Below, piece after piece: positions 34,331 through 46,435 of a DNA stretch of 64,000 bases (within the stretch, counting starts at the first letter, position 1; each line of letters opens with the position of its first letter). Both the position numbers and the translations under genes were made by a program. The notes under the pieces are model-generated. The model did not search any database and was not told the DNA's origin. It saw nothing but the letters and a program-made list of their open reading frames with translations. Source of the DNA: Entoloma clypeatum (Eukaryota > Basidiomycota > Agaricomycetes > Agaricales > Entolomataceae); contig OY751486.1 in NCBI GenBank assembly GCA_963565915.1, forward strand, positions 4,216,001 through 4,280,000, written 5' to 3'.

Positions 34331-34738
34331 TTATTGTACGATATGGCGAGCGTCTTTGGCCTCGAAGAGTGAGTGAGAGTAAGAATAATCGCAAGCCCAT
34401 TCACAAGGGGCGGACAAAATGCCATGAAGGCTGAAAGGGTCCTGAGAATCGGGGAAATCTAAAAGCGATGGGAGGATTTCACATACGTTATACACAAGCC
34501 TCACACGCGTTCGATGAGGGAAGACGTTGATCACATCGAGGCTTTCCATATATGATCCTGAAACTCCTGCACCGATCGCGACCGTAGTTGCATCGGAGAG
34601 CGTGCGCAACTCAGAGTCAGACTTCTCGTCCCGGAGCTGAAAAGTAGCAGGGCTGTTTAGGCCCAGAAACTTCTGGTAGCTCGGTGAAGGGCCGTGTGGC
34701 ACTGGTCCTTGGGAGAAAGCAGGGGCGCGTCGGGTCAT
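34331..34738 (-). CDS. Small protein of unknown function
   Basis: An uninterrupted frame of 135 codons from MTRRAPAFSQGPVPHGPSPS to KDARHIVQ. A 45-nt GT-AG segment (GTATGT...TTCTCAG, ahead of DPFSLHGIL) could be spliced out in phase, giving about 120 residues. There is no signal peptide or membrane segment. It sits tail-to-tail with the interrupted remnant and in the same orientation as the Yra1-like gene. No family recognised. Confidence 0.4.
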   Translation of the reverse strand: MTRRAPAFSQGPVPHGPSPSYQKFLGLNSPATFQLRDEKSDSELRTLSDATTVAIGAGVSGSYMESLDVINVFPHRTRVRLVYNVCEILPSLLDFPDSQDPFSLHGILSAPCEWACDYSYSHSLFEAKDARHIVQ

Positions 34739-35049
34739 AACGACTCCCGTTCAACGGGGATGCCGTGATTATAATTATGGGACATATCGGGTGTGTGAGA
34801 GTCCATGTCGTCGGAATGCGGGGTTTGTATGGGGACAATTGATTACTGGGCTGCGTGTGAATGACGGGGACGGGTACATACAGCTGCCACAGCTTCAATG
34901 TTGCTTACGATGCTCAAGGAAGTCGCGCTCCGTGAGATGAGCGTATAAGTAATGTATATGACTTGGCTATCGGAACAGTCGTAAAAGATAGAGCAAGAAA
35001 AAATACACGATAGACGGGTTCAATCAGAGGACCGAAAGCAATGCACATA

Positions 35050-36042
35050 TCACGCCATCTCAACGTCCTGAACAGCTGCGCTCTCAGATTGCGTAGCTTC
35101 ACCTTTTTCGGGGGCAGGGGTCGAATCTACCATGAAGGCATCCAGCTCCTTGTCCAACTCTTCTGCTGTCTTGGGCTTTTTGGGCCTTTCACCTCCTCGC
35201 ACGGGTCGAGACCGGATGGGGCCTACACCTCCTCGACTGGCAGAAAAAAGTCAATTAGCTATACGATACGAGTAGAAAATGGGGACGAACGTCGCGGTCG
35301 ATGTCTTCAGGTGCACATCGTCGCGGCTCAATCGGTTCAGAAGCGGAGCCTTCTCTATCCTGTTGAGCAGCGAAGCCGGCACGCTTGCAGCGCGGCGTGG
35401 GCGAGGAATCGGCGCTGTATCGTAAGCGATCGACATGGGTTGTCCTGCAAGTATATCAGATGTAAGATGCTTGCCTATGTTGGGGGGTCGGAGACTTTAC
35501 CCTTGGCAAGAATCCCATCAAACTGCTTCTTGGCGCGGGTTGCTTCTGCCGCCGTCTCGAACGATATTATGGCGGTACCGGAGGATCGTCCGCTGCGGTC
35601 GTACTTTAAATCCCGAAAATCGAATGAGCGAAGCGAGTTCGACGTTGGCTTTTATTTTTTCGATGGAAGCTCTGTGGCTGGTCGTACCCTGATTAGTGGC
35701 TCACGAACGAGCGTGCCTATTTGTCCGAAGATGGCCTGGAAGGACAAGGTTAGGCATATATCAGAAGCTGGAGTATGACACGGACAGTAAGATCTTTGGA
35801 TGAGATTTCGTAGTGCAAATTTGAGACCAGGAGCTTGCTGTTGAAGGGGGTGTTGGTGGGGGGTGTTTTGAGAGCGAGGTGGTTGGAGGCGGCCCTGGGA
35901 CCTTTGGGAGCCTTGTCGTGTAACCATTCGCCGACTGCGTCTGCTCGAGACACGGGTCGCTGTAAAATTGACAGAGATATAGGGCAGGAGAGGAAATGGA
36001 GGAGAAACTCACGGAGTATGGCTTTTTGGACCGGAAAGACAT
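35050..36042 (-). CDS. Yra1/ALYREF-type mRNA export factor
   Basis: A nuclear RRM adaptor that loads the Mex67/NXF1 export receptor onto mRNA through TREX. MSFRSKKPYS leads into a basic N-terminus. The RRM runs from LLVSNLHYEISSKDL (RNP2-like), through IFGQIGTLVREPLIR, to GTAIISFETAAEA (RNP1-like) and AKKQFDGILAKGQPMSIAYD. An Arg/Gly/Pro-rich segment follows (SRGGVGPIRSRPVRGG). The C-terminal box AEELDKELDAFMVD matches the conserved end of Yra1 and ALYREF. The first introns are GT-AG (for example GTGAGT to TTACAG after PYS). The last residues are VQDVEMA. It is divergent from the disordered-protein gene at 36398. Confidence 0.88.
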
Positions 36043-36397
36043 GGAAGAGGAGGAGGTGGTAGTTGGAGTCAAGTCACGCTTTAAGCGGCGATTGAATAAA
36101 GGACAACCACGATGATGTATGTAACTTTTATTGAATGAATAGGTTGTCAACGCAATTGCCACACCTCTCAAACTAGTTTGAAAGGGATCTGATTGGCTGC
36201 TCACCCACTTTGAGAGGGGGTGCAAATATGCTCTAATTAGTATAAAAACGTGTAGGATCTGACAGGTTACATGTGGACTGGACCGGGGTTGGCCATGGTG
36301 AAGTCCGGCCGAGCAGGAGAGCATGCGATCCCGAAGTAGTAAATGACGACATGGCGCGAGGCTCATTTGAATTACCCTTGCTTTCTTTCTCTCCCAC
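36043..36397. promoter_or_regulatory. Divergent promoter region
   Basis: 355 bp between the Yra1-like start and the next plus-strand gene. An AT-rich block with TATAAAAACG at 36241-36250 could serve the plus-strand gene. No gene seen. Confidence 0.4.
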
Positions 36398-38634
36398 ATG
36401 CCCTCCCACGTCTTCCGCCCAAGGCTCCCCATCGACCCCTTCGGTCCCCAGCCATGGCGCGTACGTTCACCAACCTCAATTCCTCACTCCCCGCCCCACG
36501 CAATCCTCGTCCTCGGCGCGCCCACCCACGCCGACATCGCACCACTCGCCACCTCTCCCCACCTTGCCAACAGCCTCCTTGTCATCGCTACGCACACCCC
36601 GCCCCCTGTTCCCCCATCTTCTAGAGGGCCCTCAGTCATCATCCTCCACCTCCCTGAGCCTCTCCACGTGCACGACTCCGGCGCCCTTCGCCTCGTCAGC
36701 ATCCTCGAGCGCGCACAACGCGTCGCACACGCCTGGCGCACCGCAGTCCTTCCTCAACCACGCGTACAGCAGCTTGCAGAGCTCTATCCAGGCGGCGAGT
36801 TCTCCATCAGCGAGGAGCCTGAATTCGCACCCCCGGCTGATTCTCTCCGCCGTTCCCCCTCCCTCCACGAGTCTAGCGACTGCGACACTCTCTCCACTCT
36901 CTCCACCTCCTCGTCCACTTCATCGAGGGTGTCATTCAAACCGAGGAACAAATCTCGAGATACTCAATCTCTCAACCAACCTCAATTCTCTGCTCTCATC
37001 AATGTTCTGCCCTCTGGCCTCCCCGACAAAGCTCTCTTAAAAACCTCAATTCTTGTCACAACACTATCAACCTCTTTCCTTGCTCCTCCGTCGTCTCTTG
37101 CCTCGCCTGACGTCGAACTCTCCACCAAGTCCAAAAGGCGTACCTCCATTTTCGCTTCTCTCGCCTCTCTTGCCTCTTCCTCTTCCATAGCACCTATGAA
37201 CTCGGCTTCCCGACCCCGCTCCCGCTTGTCTTCCGTCTTTTATTCCGGCCCTTCCGACTGCTCTCACTCTGCATCCAGTCTCGCACCGAGTGTCGAGTCA
37301 CTCGCCTTGACAGCTGTCAAGACTCACCGTCCACATCTCATCCATATCCTCCCATACTCTGCTTCCCTATCTCCCACGAGCCTCTCCCGCAGAACTTGGT
37401 CCCAGGTAAAAAGAACAGCCGAATGGGTCGGACCGGCAAATGGGTATGTCTCTTTTTTTCCTGCGTTCATTCCCCGCTCGTGCCTATCCTTAATTCATCA
37501 TCATCAAGGCATCTGTTACCCCCAAGGGGAAAAGTGCCGCCTCACCCCGCCAGCGCTTGCAATGCCCTCGCCAAAACAAGGCTCGTGCAGAGCATCGAGG
37601 AGTTCCTGTTGTCTTTCGCGTATCCTCCGTCCACCTCCCCTTCAGCATCCCTCCTCCTCCCGTCCATCTCTCCGCCTCCTCCCTCACACACGAATTCAAA
37701 TGGGGTCACCACCCGCGCTGCCCTTCCGTCCTCCCCACTCGCAGGCGTCGGTGGCCCGAACGCAGCAAAGCGTAACGCCACCACACCCAATCTGGGTGGG
37801 TTACATTCGACGATGAATGGAAGGGAAACAGGCTTAGGGAGCGCGATAATGGGTTCATCAAGTGCAACAGCGATACCGTTCCTCCTTCCCGCCGGCGCGC
37901 TGGGGTCTTCGCCCGTTGACGCGAATGACCAAGCGGCCTCTGTTGCGAACATGAGTATAGCGGAACTTGTTATGTTTGGTGCGCTGGATGCTGTCGCGGC
38001 TGGTGCACCGTGTGTATCGTGCGACGGTGAGGCTGGTATTGATGTAGATGTGGCTGAATCGGCGGCGCCGGCGTGGCCGAGAGCGTGGATCTCGCGGGGA
38101 GCGGATGTCGAGGTGGTCTGCCCAGCGCCTATGCGTGATACGCCTAGGTCGAGGTTTTCGGAGACGCCTGGGATGATGGGGATGTCGCCTACTCTTGGTG
38201 GGGGCTCAGTTGCTTCACATAAGAGTGAGGATGTGGTTTCGCGAGAGGAGAGCATGTGTGGGTATGCTGGGCGGATGAAGCATCACGACAGCAATGAAGG
38301 GGGTTTGAAGCCCAGCAGGAGCGTGAAGATGAGTAGGGCTGGTCTCCCGACACCTCCCGACAGCGACTCGAGTGCGGACGGTGGGAGCGCGCGGAGTCAT
38401 GGGAGCGGGAGTAGTGAGGAGATTGATGCAGAGGAACAGGAACAGGAACGCCTGAAGAGCAATGAGTTAAGTGGAGGTAATGCGATAAGCGGGGGTAACG
38501 GGGGAGAGAAAAGAAAGTTGTCGGCGCGGATGTCGAATTTGTTTGTGAGGCGGAGGTCAGAGGGTGACAAGGGGCAGGGTGGCGCGATTGGGCGCTTGAT
38601 GCGCGCGTGGGGTGTTTCGAGGGTCTTGTCGTAG
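36398..38634 (+). CDS. Large, mostly disordered protein of unknown function
   Basis: Two long frames join across an intron beginning GTATGT near 37443. The first carries an ordered block: HAILVLGAPTHADIAPLA, SVIILHLPEPLHVHDSGALR, then LVSILERAQRVAHAW. It then becomes Ser-rich and includes SALINVLPSGLPDKALLKTS. The second frame runs LAKTRLVQSIEEFLLSFAYP, NMSIAELVMFGALDAVAAGA and AWPRAWISRGADVEVVCPAP. It then has a Ser/Gly/Glu-rich tail ending in a basic LSARMSNLFVRRRSEGDKGQ stretch and MRAWGVSRVLS. Length is around 700 residues. The ordered blocks suggest a conserved protein, but I recognise no domain. The exact acceptor and the first start codon (36398 versus an upstream ATG in another frame at 36351) are uncertain. 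Confidence 0.6.
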
Positions 38635-39366
38635 TGCGGGTCCCGCCGCGTATGGTTTGTGAGTTCAGTTCTTTTTACTTGTCTCGATGGGTGTTTTTGA
38701 CGCGATGTGCAGGGCCTCCTCGGTCCCACAAGTTCAACGGGTATTGGACTTGGAATGCATGAATAACACACAACGCGGGACGTTCTGTCCCTCCTTTCAT
38801 TCAAGAGAAACTCTCATATACCGCAGGAACATATCTCTGTGCTAGATACTCTACCTCGGACTGCTGCTTCATCCCTTCCGCCATATCCTACCCTATTGCT
38901 GATGCTGGCTCATCATCCTTATTTCCGTTTTCTTGGATCCAAATTTCTTGCTTGATGCTGCACATAGAATTTTTTTTTCTCCTCCTACATGGACGATTTA
39001 CAATGACTACAACTTGCACTACAGTACTTATTCGCCACACAACACAACATGGACTTGCTCTCCCCGGGACTAGTAGCAACCGTCCACACATTCATTAGTT
39101 AGTACATACTCATCTCTCATTTTTTGGACATTTATAATTTGACGAAGTTCATTAAAATACTGCGGTAAGTTGGCGGTGTGTCGCAACTTATGTAAGCTCG
39201 TCCGAGTCAAGATGGTTGGTTCCCGATAGGTCCCTCGCCCGTGTTCGCCATCTAAAAAGCCCTTGTTGAACCCCCCCAGATCCGAGGTGTGACTCCCAAT
39301 TATGCAAGCTCGTCTTTACCCAAAAAGGATGAGTTTCTTTCAAGTTGTCGTCAAGACATACTAAAT
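38635..39366. other. Intergenic region
   Basis: 3' flank of the disordered-protein gene. Two similar short motifs occur: tatgtaagctcgtc near 39190 and tatgcaagctcgtc near 39301. No gene seen. Confidence 0.5.
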
Positions 39367-39685
39367 GTCGGAAAAATCCTGAGGCCCTGACCAGGGCGGC
39401 GTCCTGAACTTGCCTGATCTGACCTGATCTGGCCTGATGCGTTCGAGGGCAATGCTGATTTGGCATGATTCGGATCACCCCTGCCTGAACCAGGTCCTTA
39501 ATTCAGCAAAAAGTCGGTCTGATGTGGCCTGATGTAACCTGATGTGGCCTGATTTCGCCTGATTTCGCCCTTCGCCTGATCAGCCTTCTCTTGACTGATC
39601 AGGCCGTCGGCCTGATCAGTAGCCCTTATTAAACACCCTGAATCAAGCATATCAGGCCTGATTGGGCCCTGGGGATTTTTCCGAC
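39367..39685. mobile_element. 319-bp inverted-repeat element (MITE-like) rich in CTGAT units
   Basis: The left end reads GTCGGAAAAATCC and the right end is its exact reverse complement (13 bp), with weaker similarity further in (GGCCCT on both sides). The bases AAAT directly flank both ends (39363-39366 and 39686-39689), consistent with a 4-bp target-site duplication. Inside there is no coding frame. Instead CTGAT occurs about 13 times on the plus strand and several more times in reverse. A perfect 12-bp palindrome lies inside. These are the hallmarks of a non-autonomous DNA element. I cannot name the family. Confidence 0.65.
39594..39620. repeat. Perfect 12-bp inverted repeat with 3-nt loop
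   Basis: ACTGATCAGGCC, GTC, GGCCTGATCAGT. The arms are exact complements and would form a stable hairpin. It is embedded in the inverted-repeat element and built from the same CTGAT unit. Confidence 0.8.
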
Positions 39686-39689
39686 AAAT

Positions 39690-42400
39690 GAAAAGACGAC
39701 GGGCAAGCCGTCGTTCGGACCTTGCGACGTCGACAGGTGCTCAAAAATGTGTGAAGAGCGTGCCCAATCATTTTGCAATGACCTCACAGAATCACCTTTC
39801 CCCCATGGCGCTCGTCGCCGACCTTCGGTCGACTCCTCGCGCCATGAATTGTGCCCAGCTTGTCTGTGAAGGTGTCAATGTTTACACATGTTAAGAACTA
39901 AGACCACAGTTCTTGAATTTCCTTATATAGGATGAGTCGTTGTGAAGGACCATGCTATCGCAACATCTGGCATGGCCTGTGCTCTGTCACCGTCCTCGCT
40001 TAATCTCATAGAACGGAAGGCCGAGTCTACACACTGCTATCGTAGGCTAACTCCCCAAGTCCAATTTACATACAGACATAAAAACCATCGACTTGGTGAG
40101 GCGGCAAACCTGCAATACAGCCACTGTACACTCTAATGATTAGCCTGCGACTCGGAAGAAGGGCCGCGTCTACAAAATTGAGTATGTCAAGGAATTCAAT
40201 CAATGCATGCAATTGCGCCAAATTTCCTCCACGGACTTGATTGACGACACTTGTAGGACTCTTGTAGGGAGCAGGCGGCTGGTGGCGACATGGCAACCAT
40301 CATCACTATGAACTTCCGAGTCGTGTAAAATCATGATAATCATCTATCCCGTCAACGATGTCACGAATCGCGGAATATTATTGTGACTCGTGAGTTGCTC
40401 CTCCTTCGATTTAACAGTGGCTCCAAATGACATCACCAATCGGAGGCGGACCCTACTACTTCCCATGTTTGCTTCCTGAGTCTATGTGTTTCTTGTTTTA
40501 CTGACAGGAAGGCTGTGCATGCAAGATGACAATTGGTAACTGGAGCCTCGCAATGACGGCACGCAATACGATTTATTGGACCGCGAGTCCGGACGGATGG
40601 GGAAAAAAAACATCCATCGCCGTGAGTCTTCCCCTTGGCGGTAAATGGACGCCTTGGGTCGTGTGATGCATTCTGCAAATATTCGAGATGATACTTTGGA
40701 TCTCGACGGACATCAGGACCATGCAAAAGATCCTTGTGATTCTCATGGTTGTGGGGACCATTTTGCCTCGGTGAAAAGGGGATAAATAACTCGCAGCGAT
40801 CCCGACTAGGAACGTATTGATAGGGTGGGATCTGCGAAGTGCTCTGATCAATGAGTAGATGGTTCCAATGCGAGTGGCTTACTAGCCCCCTCAGCATAGC
40901 TGAATTGATTTATACTTGGGCATACTTACCGTATGTCACGGTGTTTCTTTCGAGTCTTCGGGCCTTTAGTCCTTAGGTGTCCGCCATCTTGGCTTCGCCA
41001 TTTTGTTTCTCCTTTGTTCGAATTTGTCAGGTTGTTTGATGCGGCCGCCATCTGAGGGACTTGCTTCTATGACGATATTCGCTTTGCTTGATCATTCCGA
41101 GTACTTGGCGTATGTGGCAGGCGAGCGACCTTCAGGCGAACTCGAGGAATACATTGTCCCCTTGTCAATCATAAGTAGATCATGGGAGTACCTTCTAACG
41201 AGGTTGTCCATTGTCATGAGTCCATAGGAGCAGATCGCAATGCCAGGCCTTGGCTGCATGCTAGAAGTTACGAAGCAAGGGACTCCGTTCCGTTCTTCAT
41301 TTGGATCGTTGCTGTGAAGTCCATCGCTCTGCCAAGGACATCATAGTTGTCGCCCAGATCCACGTCGCTAGAGTCGGGACCGCTGCGGGTCTATTGTGGG
41401 TTGGGAAAAAAAAAGTTCGGGTCTTGGGCCTCACTCACTCCGATCGGTACGGCAGCGGTATCCCTCGAGTTCTCTGAAAATGAAATAGCCTGCCTTGAAC
41501 GTCGTAGCCCAGGGGATCTTTGGCACGTGTTTCTTGGCGAACGACGCTTTTCTTTTTTTGTGGTGACGGCAAATGGTCTCGACTTATGAAAAGAGGGTAA
41601 CTGGAGTCATGCGCAGATAGGATACATACAGATATATCACTGCAGGTCTGGTGACGAGGAAAAGGAATCTTTTCGTATCTGAATCCGATCCAGGTTTCCC
41701 GCGCAGCTCTCGAGGGAATATCGGACCCTGATCGTTCGTACCTGCTGCGATGAATGATCCTCACCACGGATTGATAGCTGCGGAAGCAAGGGGCAAGTCG
41801 AATGGCTGCGTCCATTTCAACCTGAGGGGACTTGAGCATTTCTTGGCAGATTGCAAAGTTCCCTCTCCTAGACGATGCGATGGAGGGATAGAGTTAATTA
41901 TAGCATTATGAAATACCTCATCCGCAAGTCCTCTTGAGCCCCGCTACTATGAGTCGCGAGACATGCCGAGGCGAGGTCTAGATTACATGACACGGCAGCG
42001 CAAATCCTGTTTGATCTCGATCGTGTTCGATCATTACCTTTTGTGGTAATATATGCTTGACTTGGAAATTCCAGTGGTTGGTATCTCGATGTCTCAGCTC
42101 TAGCATCGCCTCTCGGATCTGTTGATCGAGAAATGGAGCTAAGATGACCAAACTCATGTTCTCATTTTATCCACAGACATACCCGATACAGTAGATATAT
42201 ATAGCCCACGGGAAATTTGTGGAACCTAATCCCCCTCCCGCACGACCAGTCGCAGAAACACCGTCGAGGATCGTTCACAGCGCTTGCACTCGTCCACATC
42301 AGTAGGCTGACCCGTTGAATAACGTAAGTTGATGATAGTTTTTGGATCTGGGGAGCACAAACCTGACTCATGGACCTCCTTTTCCGCAGGCTATAGCGGA
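39690..42400. other. Gene-poor stretch
   Basis: About 2.7 kb without a gene I can support. Open frames on both strands (such as minus 40433-40897, plus 41347-41589) lack motifs, splice logic or good start context. The last 100 bp probably hold the leader of the kinase gene, with a possible 5' UTR intron ending CCGCAG at 42389. Confidence 0.5.
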
Positions 42401-44293
42401 ATGACTTCCAAGTCGCCGACAGCCCAGCTGAAGCTCGGAACGTGCATAGATGGCGGTGCGTTGGAGCTCGTAGAAGTCTTGGGCGTTGGGGGCTACGGTG
42501 TCGTCTATCGCGCGGTCGAAACGTGCTCCTTCAACCCTCAGTCGTACGCAGTCAAGTGCTTGATGCACGGACACGATCAGTCGTCCACGCGTAGGCAAAC
42601 TCACATCCGCGAAATTGCGCTCCACCAGCTTTCGTCTGCGCATCACGGCGTGGTCACGCTGCATCGTGTCATAGAGGACAGCGCTTATACCTACATCATC
42701 TTGGATTTTGCCCCCGACCATGACCTCTTCACGCAGATACTGAACAACTGCCGCTACCTGGGAAACGATGCACTTATCAAGCACATTTTCTTGCAACTGA
42801 TCGACGCCGTCGAGTATTGTCATTCACTTGGAATCTACCATCGAGATTTGAAGCCCGAAAATATTCTGTGTTTCGACAATGGGTCGCGCGTTGCCATCAC
42901 AGATTTCGGCCTTGCGACCACCGAGAAGGTCAGCGGGGAGATGCGCACAGGTAGCATCTACCACATGAGTCCAGGTGAGCACCCGTTTTGATTCCTCTAC
43001 TCACAACCTAACAAATTCACAGAGTGTCAAGGCGACGAATTCTCGACCGGCGCTTACTCACCGATGTTCAACGACGTTTGGTCTTTGGGGATCATCCTCC
43101 TCAATCTTACAACGGGGCGGAATCCCTGGAAGACGGCCACGCTCAGTGACGAAACTTTTTGCGAATATCTGCGCAATCCATCACACTTCTTCTCCTCTGT
43201 TCTTCCCATCTCTCCCGAAGTCAACCAGATCCTCTTGCGCATGCTCCATGTTGACTGGACGGAGAGAACGACGCTGTCCGAGCTCCGACAAGACTTGGAG
43301 GACATCGAAAGTTTCTATATTCCCGACGTCGTCTTCGACGGAAGCCAAGCTCGCTGTCCTTGGGAGTCGGTTCAGCCTGTTGAGGAGCAGCCCCAGCAGT
43401 GTGTCAGGCCGGACGATGTTCTCAAGTCGCATTGGAGTGAGGACTCGCAACTGGGATACGGGACAGCGGTTGTTGAAGACTCCAAGTGGACTGGCAGTTT
43501 CAGAGGGTTTTTACTTCGGGCATTCGACTCAGAGCCGGACGAAGATCTAAATGTGACAGTGGATCTGCCATCGCCTCAACGATCTTCGAATTCGTCGTGG
43601 TGTTCGGACCCGCCTTCAACTCCGGATAACACGGACATTTCCTTTGCGAACTGCTATCCAGTTCCTAGGCTCGTGGACGATAGTAGCGACAGACGGCGGT
43701 TCGATGAGAAGAACAGGTTGCCGACATCTTCACAGAGTTCGTCGGTGGTCGATATGGAATCAAGGTGTAGCGGGGTGTCCCCGTTGTTTGACGACAGCCC
43801 GTCGTCATCATTGTTCACCTCGAAGGCGTTACGCGGACACAGTGATTTCGGGCTTGGACGGCTACCTTCGTCCGGATTGAGAAGCAGCTCTGGTGTTAGG
43901 CGCGAGATAACTTTCATCCGGTCCATGACGCCATCTTCTGATTTATTCCCGTGGGCGAATGAAACTCCCGCTGCACCGCAGTTCGTCTACCCATTGTGCG
44001 AGTTGAAGGGGAGCAAGCCCATAACGTTGAACCCGATCAAGCTCTTCTCGCACCAACCTATACATGGCCCGACTTCGACGCAGCAGAAACGAGACCTTGT
44101 TGCGGGTTTGCCCCCAGACAAACTTCAAACTGCACATAACAATAGCCAGCGACCAAGGGGAAAGGGCGGTCATCAGGACAGAAATACGGGAGCATTTCAG
44201 GAGGTTCAGACGAATGATAGTAGCCATCGAAAGCCGCTGTCACCGCTTGGATCGGTCAAGCACTGGTTTTCGCCTAGCAAGTTGTTCTTTTAG
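42401..44293 (+). CDS. Serine/threonine protein kinase, Ran1/Ksp1 type
   Basis: Two exons (42401-42974, 43023-44293) give 614 residues. The kinase domain covers about residues 20-300. It has a Gly-rich loop LGVGGYGVVYRA (from residue 27), ATP-anchoring Lys52 in SYAVKC, the catalytic loop YHRDLKPENIL, ITDFGLATTE, activation segment TGSIYHMSPECQ and DVWSLGIILLNLTTGRNPW. The wording around HRDLKPENILCFD and MSPEC resembles fission yeast Ran1/Pat1 and budding yeast Ksp1, kinases that hold back meiosis or filamentous growth in response to nutrients. That role is only inferred. The C-terminal half is Ser-rich and disordered and ends HWFSPSKLFF, with many potential phosphorylation sites. Confidence 0.87.
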
Positions 44294-45279
44294 GTTGATT
44301 ATCCGCTTCATCTTGTATTTTTGTCACCTCCTCGTAGTGTACATTATGATCATACCTGTATCAGTAGATGGAATTGAGTTTTCGGGCTGTATCATAGTTC
44401 TTGGGAGTTGGAACACACTGGGTGGAAGCAAAGGCTGCTGTTTGGTTCGGATGACACAGCCAAATACATACCCTCAACTTGCACAAGTTGCAGCGTTCAA
44501 GTTCAAGATCGGATTGTTTTCGACACTCGTTAACCCGCCACCCCCCTCGTTATGACCTCAGCAACGACAGCCTCGCGGACCGAGCTCAAAGCACACGGGG
44601 TCCCTCTGGGTTGGAGAGATGGCTGCTCTGCGTACGGATCCTTAACCTCTGTAAAGGAACAACTGTTTCTAACATGGTCCTGCTCTCTTTCTATCAACTC
44701 GGCTTGATCCCGATTTTTCGCCTTATGATAATGTCAATGCGCCCTTGTGTGATTCAATTGGTTCAGTCTCTTGCTACCCCTCAATATCTGCCGGAAACAA
44801 AACTACTACCTCCCCTGGGAATGTGACCATGAGCGACATACATATGAAAAGTGAGCATGTTTCGCAACGGTTCACAGTGTACCTTTTGATTGATCTGTCC
44901 AATACTATATAGGTGCCAATATGACGAGTGCGTGCCGTCCTCCATTGACGGGTGTCCTCGGACTTGCTCATGTCCTCATTCTAGCTATGTCCGCCGAATG
45001 AAGGAGCTTTCAAAACTGAAGCGGGCTGCGGCTGAGGAAGCAGAATAGACGACCTGATTTCAATAGAATGATTTTTCATACCCATGCTACGGCCATCTCA
45101 ACACCGGCACTATCAGGACCCGGAACTCTGAATTCGTGTCAAGTTGATTCTACCAGGATAGGACGTCGACCTTTCTAGATGTTGCAAGAATTTTGGGATA
45201 ATTCTTTCTCACCCACGAAAACGGCCATTTTTGACTTGAATTCTCGAAGTACCAGTTTATGTCAGTTGCGACATGAGTG
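44294..45279. other. Intergenic region with a possible tiny coding remnant
   Basis: Most is 3' flank. At 44829-45048 an ATG, a GT-AG intron and a basic tail (YVRRMKELSKLKRAAAEEAE) can be read, but only by choosing between frames, so I do not call a gene. Confidence 0.4.
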
Positions 45280-46253
45280 CTAGTTGACTAGCTTCACGAG
45301 GAACAATGGGCAACTGGCTCTGGTGTCCTCACCAAGGTAATCATCATTTTGACTGGAAAACTCTTGATACAGGAGCTCCATCCAGTTCGTCATCGGTGAC
45401 ATGCGTATTACAACCCGCTCATCGGTCGTAACATTCCGCAATCTTTGATTGAGGGTTTGGAGAAGACTGGGCGAGAGCGTAGGTCCTGAAATCAGGAATT
45501 CTATCTCTTCGATCGTCTTTGAATCTGAGATGCATCCCACTTGTTCCAACGTTTGGAGTTGTGATGCTCTCTGAGCGGAAAACAGGATGCGAAACTGTCG
45601 CATATGTGGGGAGAGAATGACGTCCCGGACCTCGTCGTCACGCATGAAGCTTTGGGCACTTGTGAACCGTTGAATGCGGGGCTTGCGTGTTAGGTCTTTT
45701 AAGCGTAGGGGTCCATGGACAGGCCCCATAGCGATGTCCTCTAAACTTGCAGGGATAGCTTTCTCGAAGCGAAACCACTCGTTTTGATCAAGATTGATGA
45801 GATAGAGTGAACGCAGGTTGGTGCATGACCACAAGATGCGAGTGACGATAGTGAGGGGCCAAAAACTGGACCCATAAGTGAGGTTTCCTTCAAAGTCGGG
45901 GGTGTCTCCTATCCAAAGATTCTGGATGAGCAGAAGGCGACTTTGGATGTGGTCATCGAGTGTGTTGTGAACTGCCCAAAATGCCGAAATCTGTTTCCCG
46001 CTGGACAGGGTCACTGAGTGATAGAGAAGGGGTAGCAACCATTCGCGTGTTGTTTTACAGACGAGCATGAGTGATGATAGCGTCCGACGGCCCGAGCAGG
46101 CGTTGTAAAATACTGACAGTGAATATTATTAGCCAGACGTCCACGTACACTATGAAACGGAGCAACTCCACTCTGAAGGTGGTAAGTTATATAGATATTG
46201 AGTAGTCGAAGGTATAAACTGACTAGACGCAGTACCTCTGGAGGAAGTGCCAT
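45280..46253 (-). CDS. F-box-like protein with degenerate leucine-rich region
   Basis: The upstream exon starts MALPPEVLRLV, the usual opening of an F-box (LPPEVL). The main exon begins around SSLMLVCKTTREWLLPLLYH, which matches the second half of agaricomycete F-box proteins (LVCK..., LLY). It then runs for about 240 residues with loosely spaced Leu-rich blocks such as NLRSLYLINLDQNEW and SLEDIAMGPVH. Such proteins are thought to be substrate receptors of SCF ubiquitin ligases and form large, fast-changing families in mushrooms. The small introns between 46250 and 46110 are not resolved. It is divergent from ATG11 with only about 180 bp between starts. Confidence 0.6.
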
Positions 46254-46435
46254 GGAGGGGACTCGAGAGCTGAGCCTGCCAAAAAAAGAAAACTCTACAT
46301 ATTTACGTCAGTTATTGCCGTCAACCACATCGACCATTGCCACGATTTTCAATCTTCATCCCAAGTTACGCGCTTTCAACACACCCGGCGGATTGTGCAA
46401 ATCAGATTTGAACCCAGGCTCCGTGTCACTAGGAC

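Noticed and set aside
37542..38255. A 237-codon frame antisense to the disordered protein
   Set aside because: Composition mirrors the sense strand and no motif is present.
40433..40897. A 154-codon minus-strand gene
   Set aside because: No motif, poor start context and unconvincing residue composition (His/Pro/Ser-rich) in a gene-poor AT-rich stretch.
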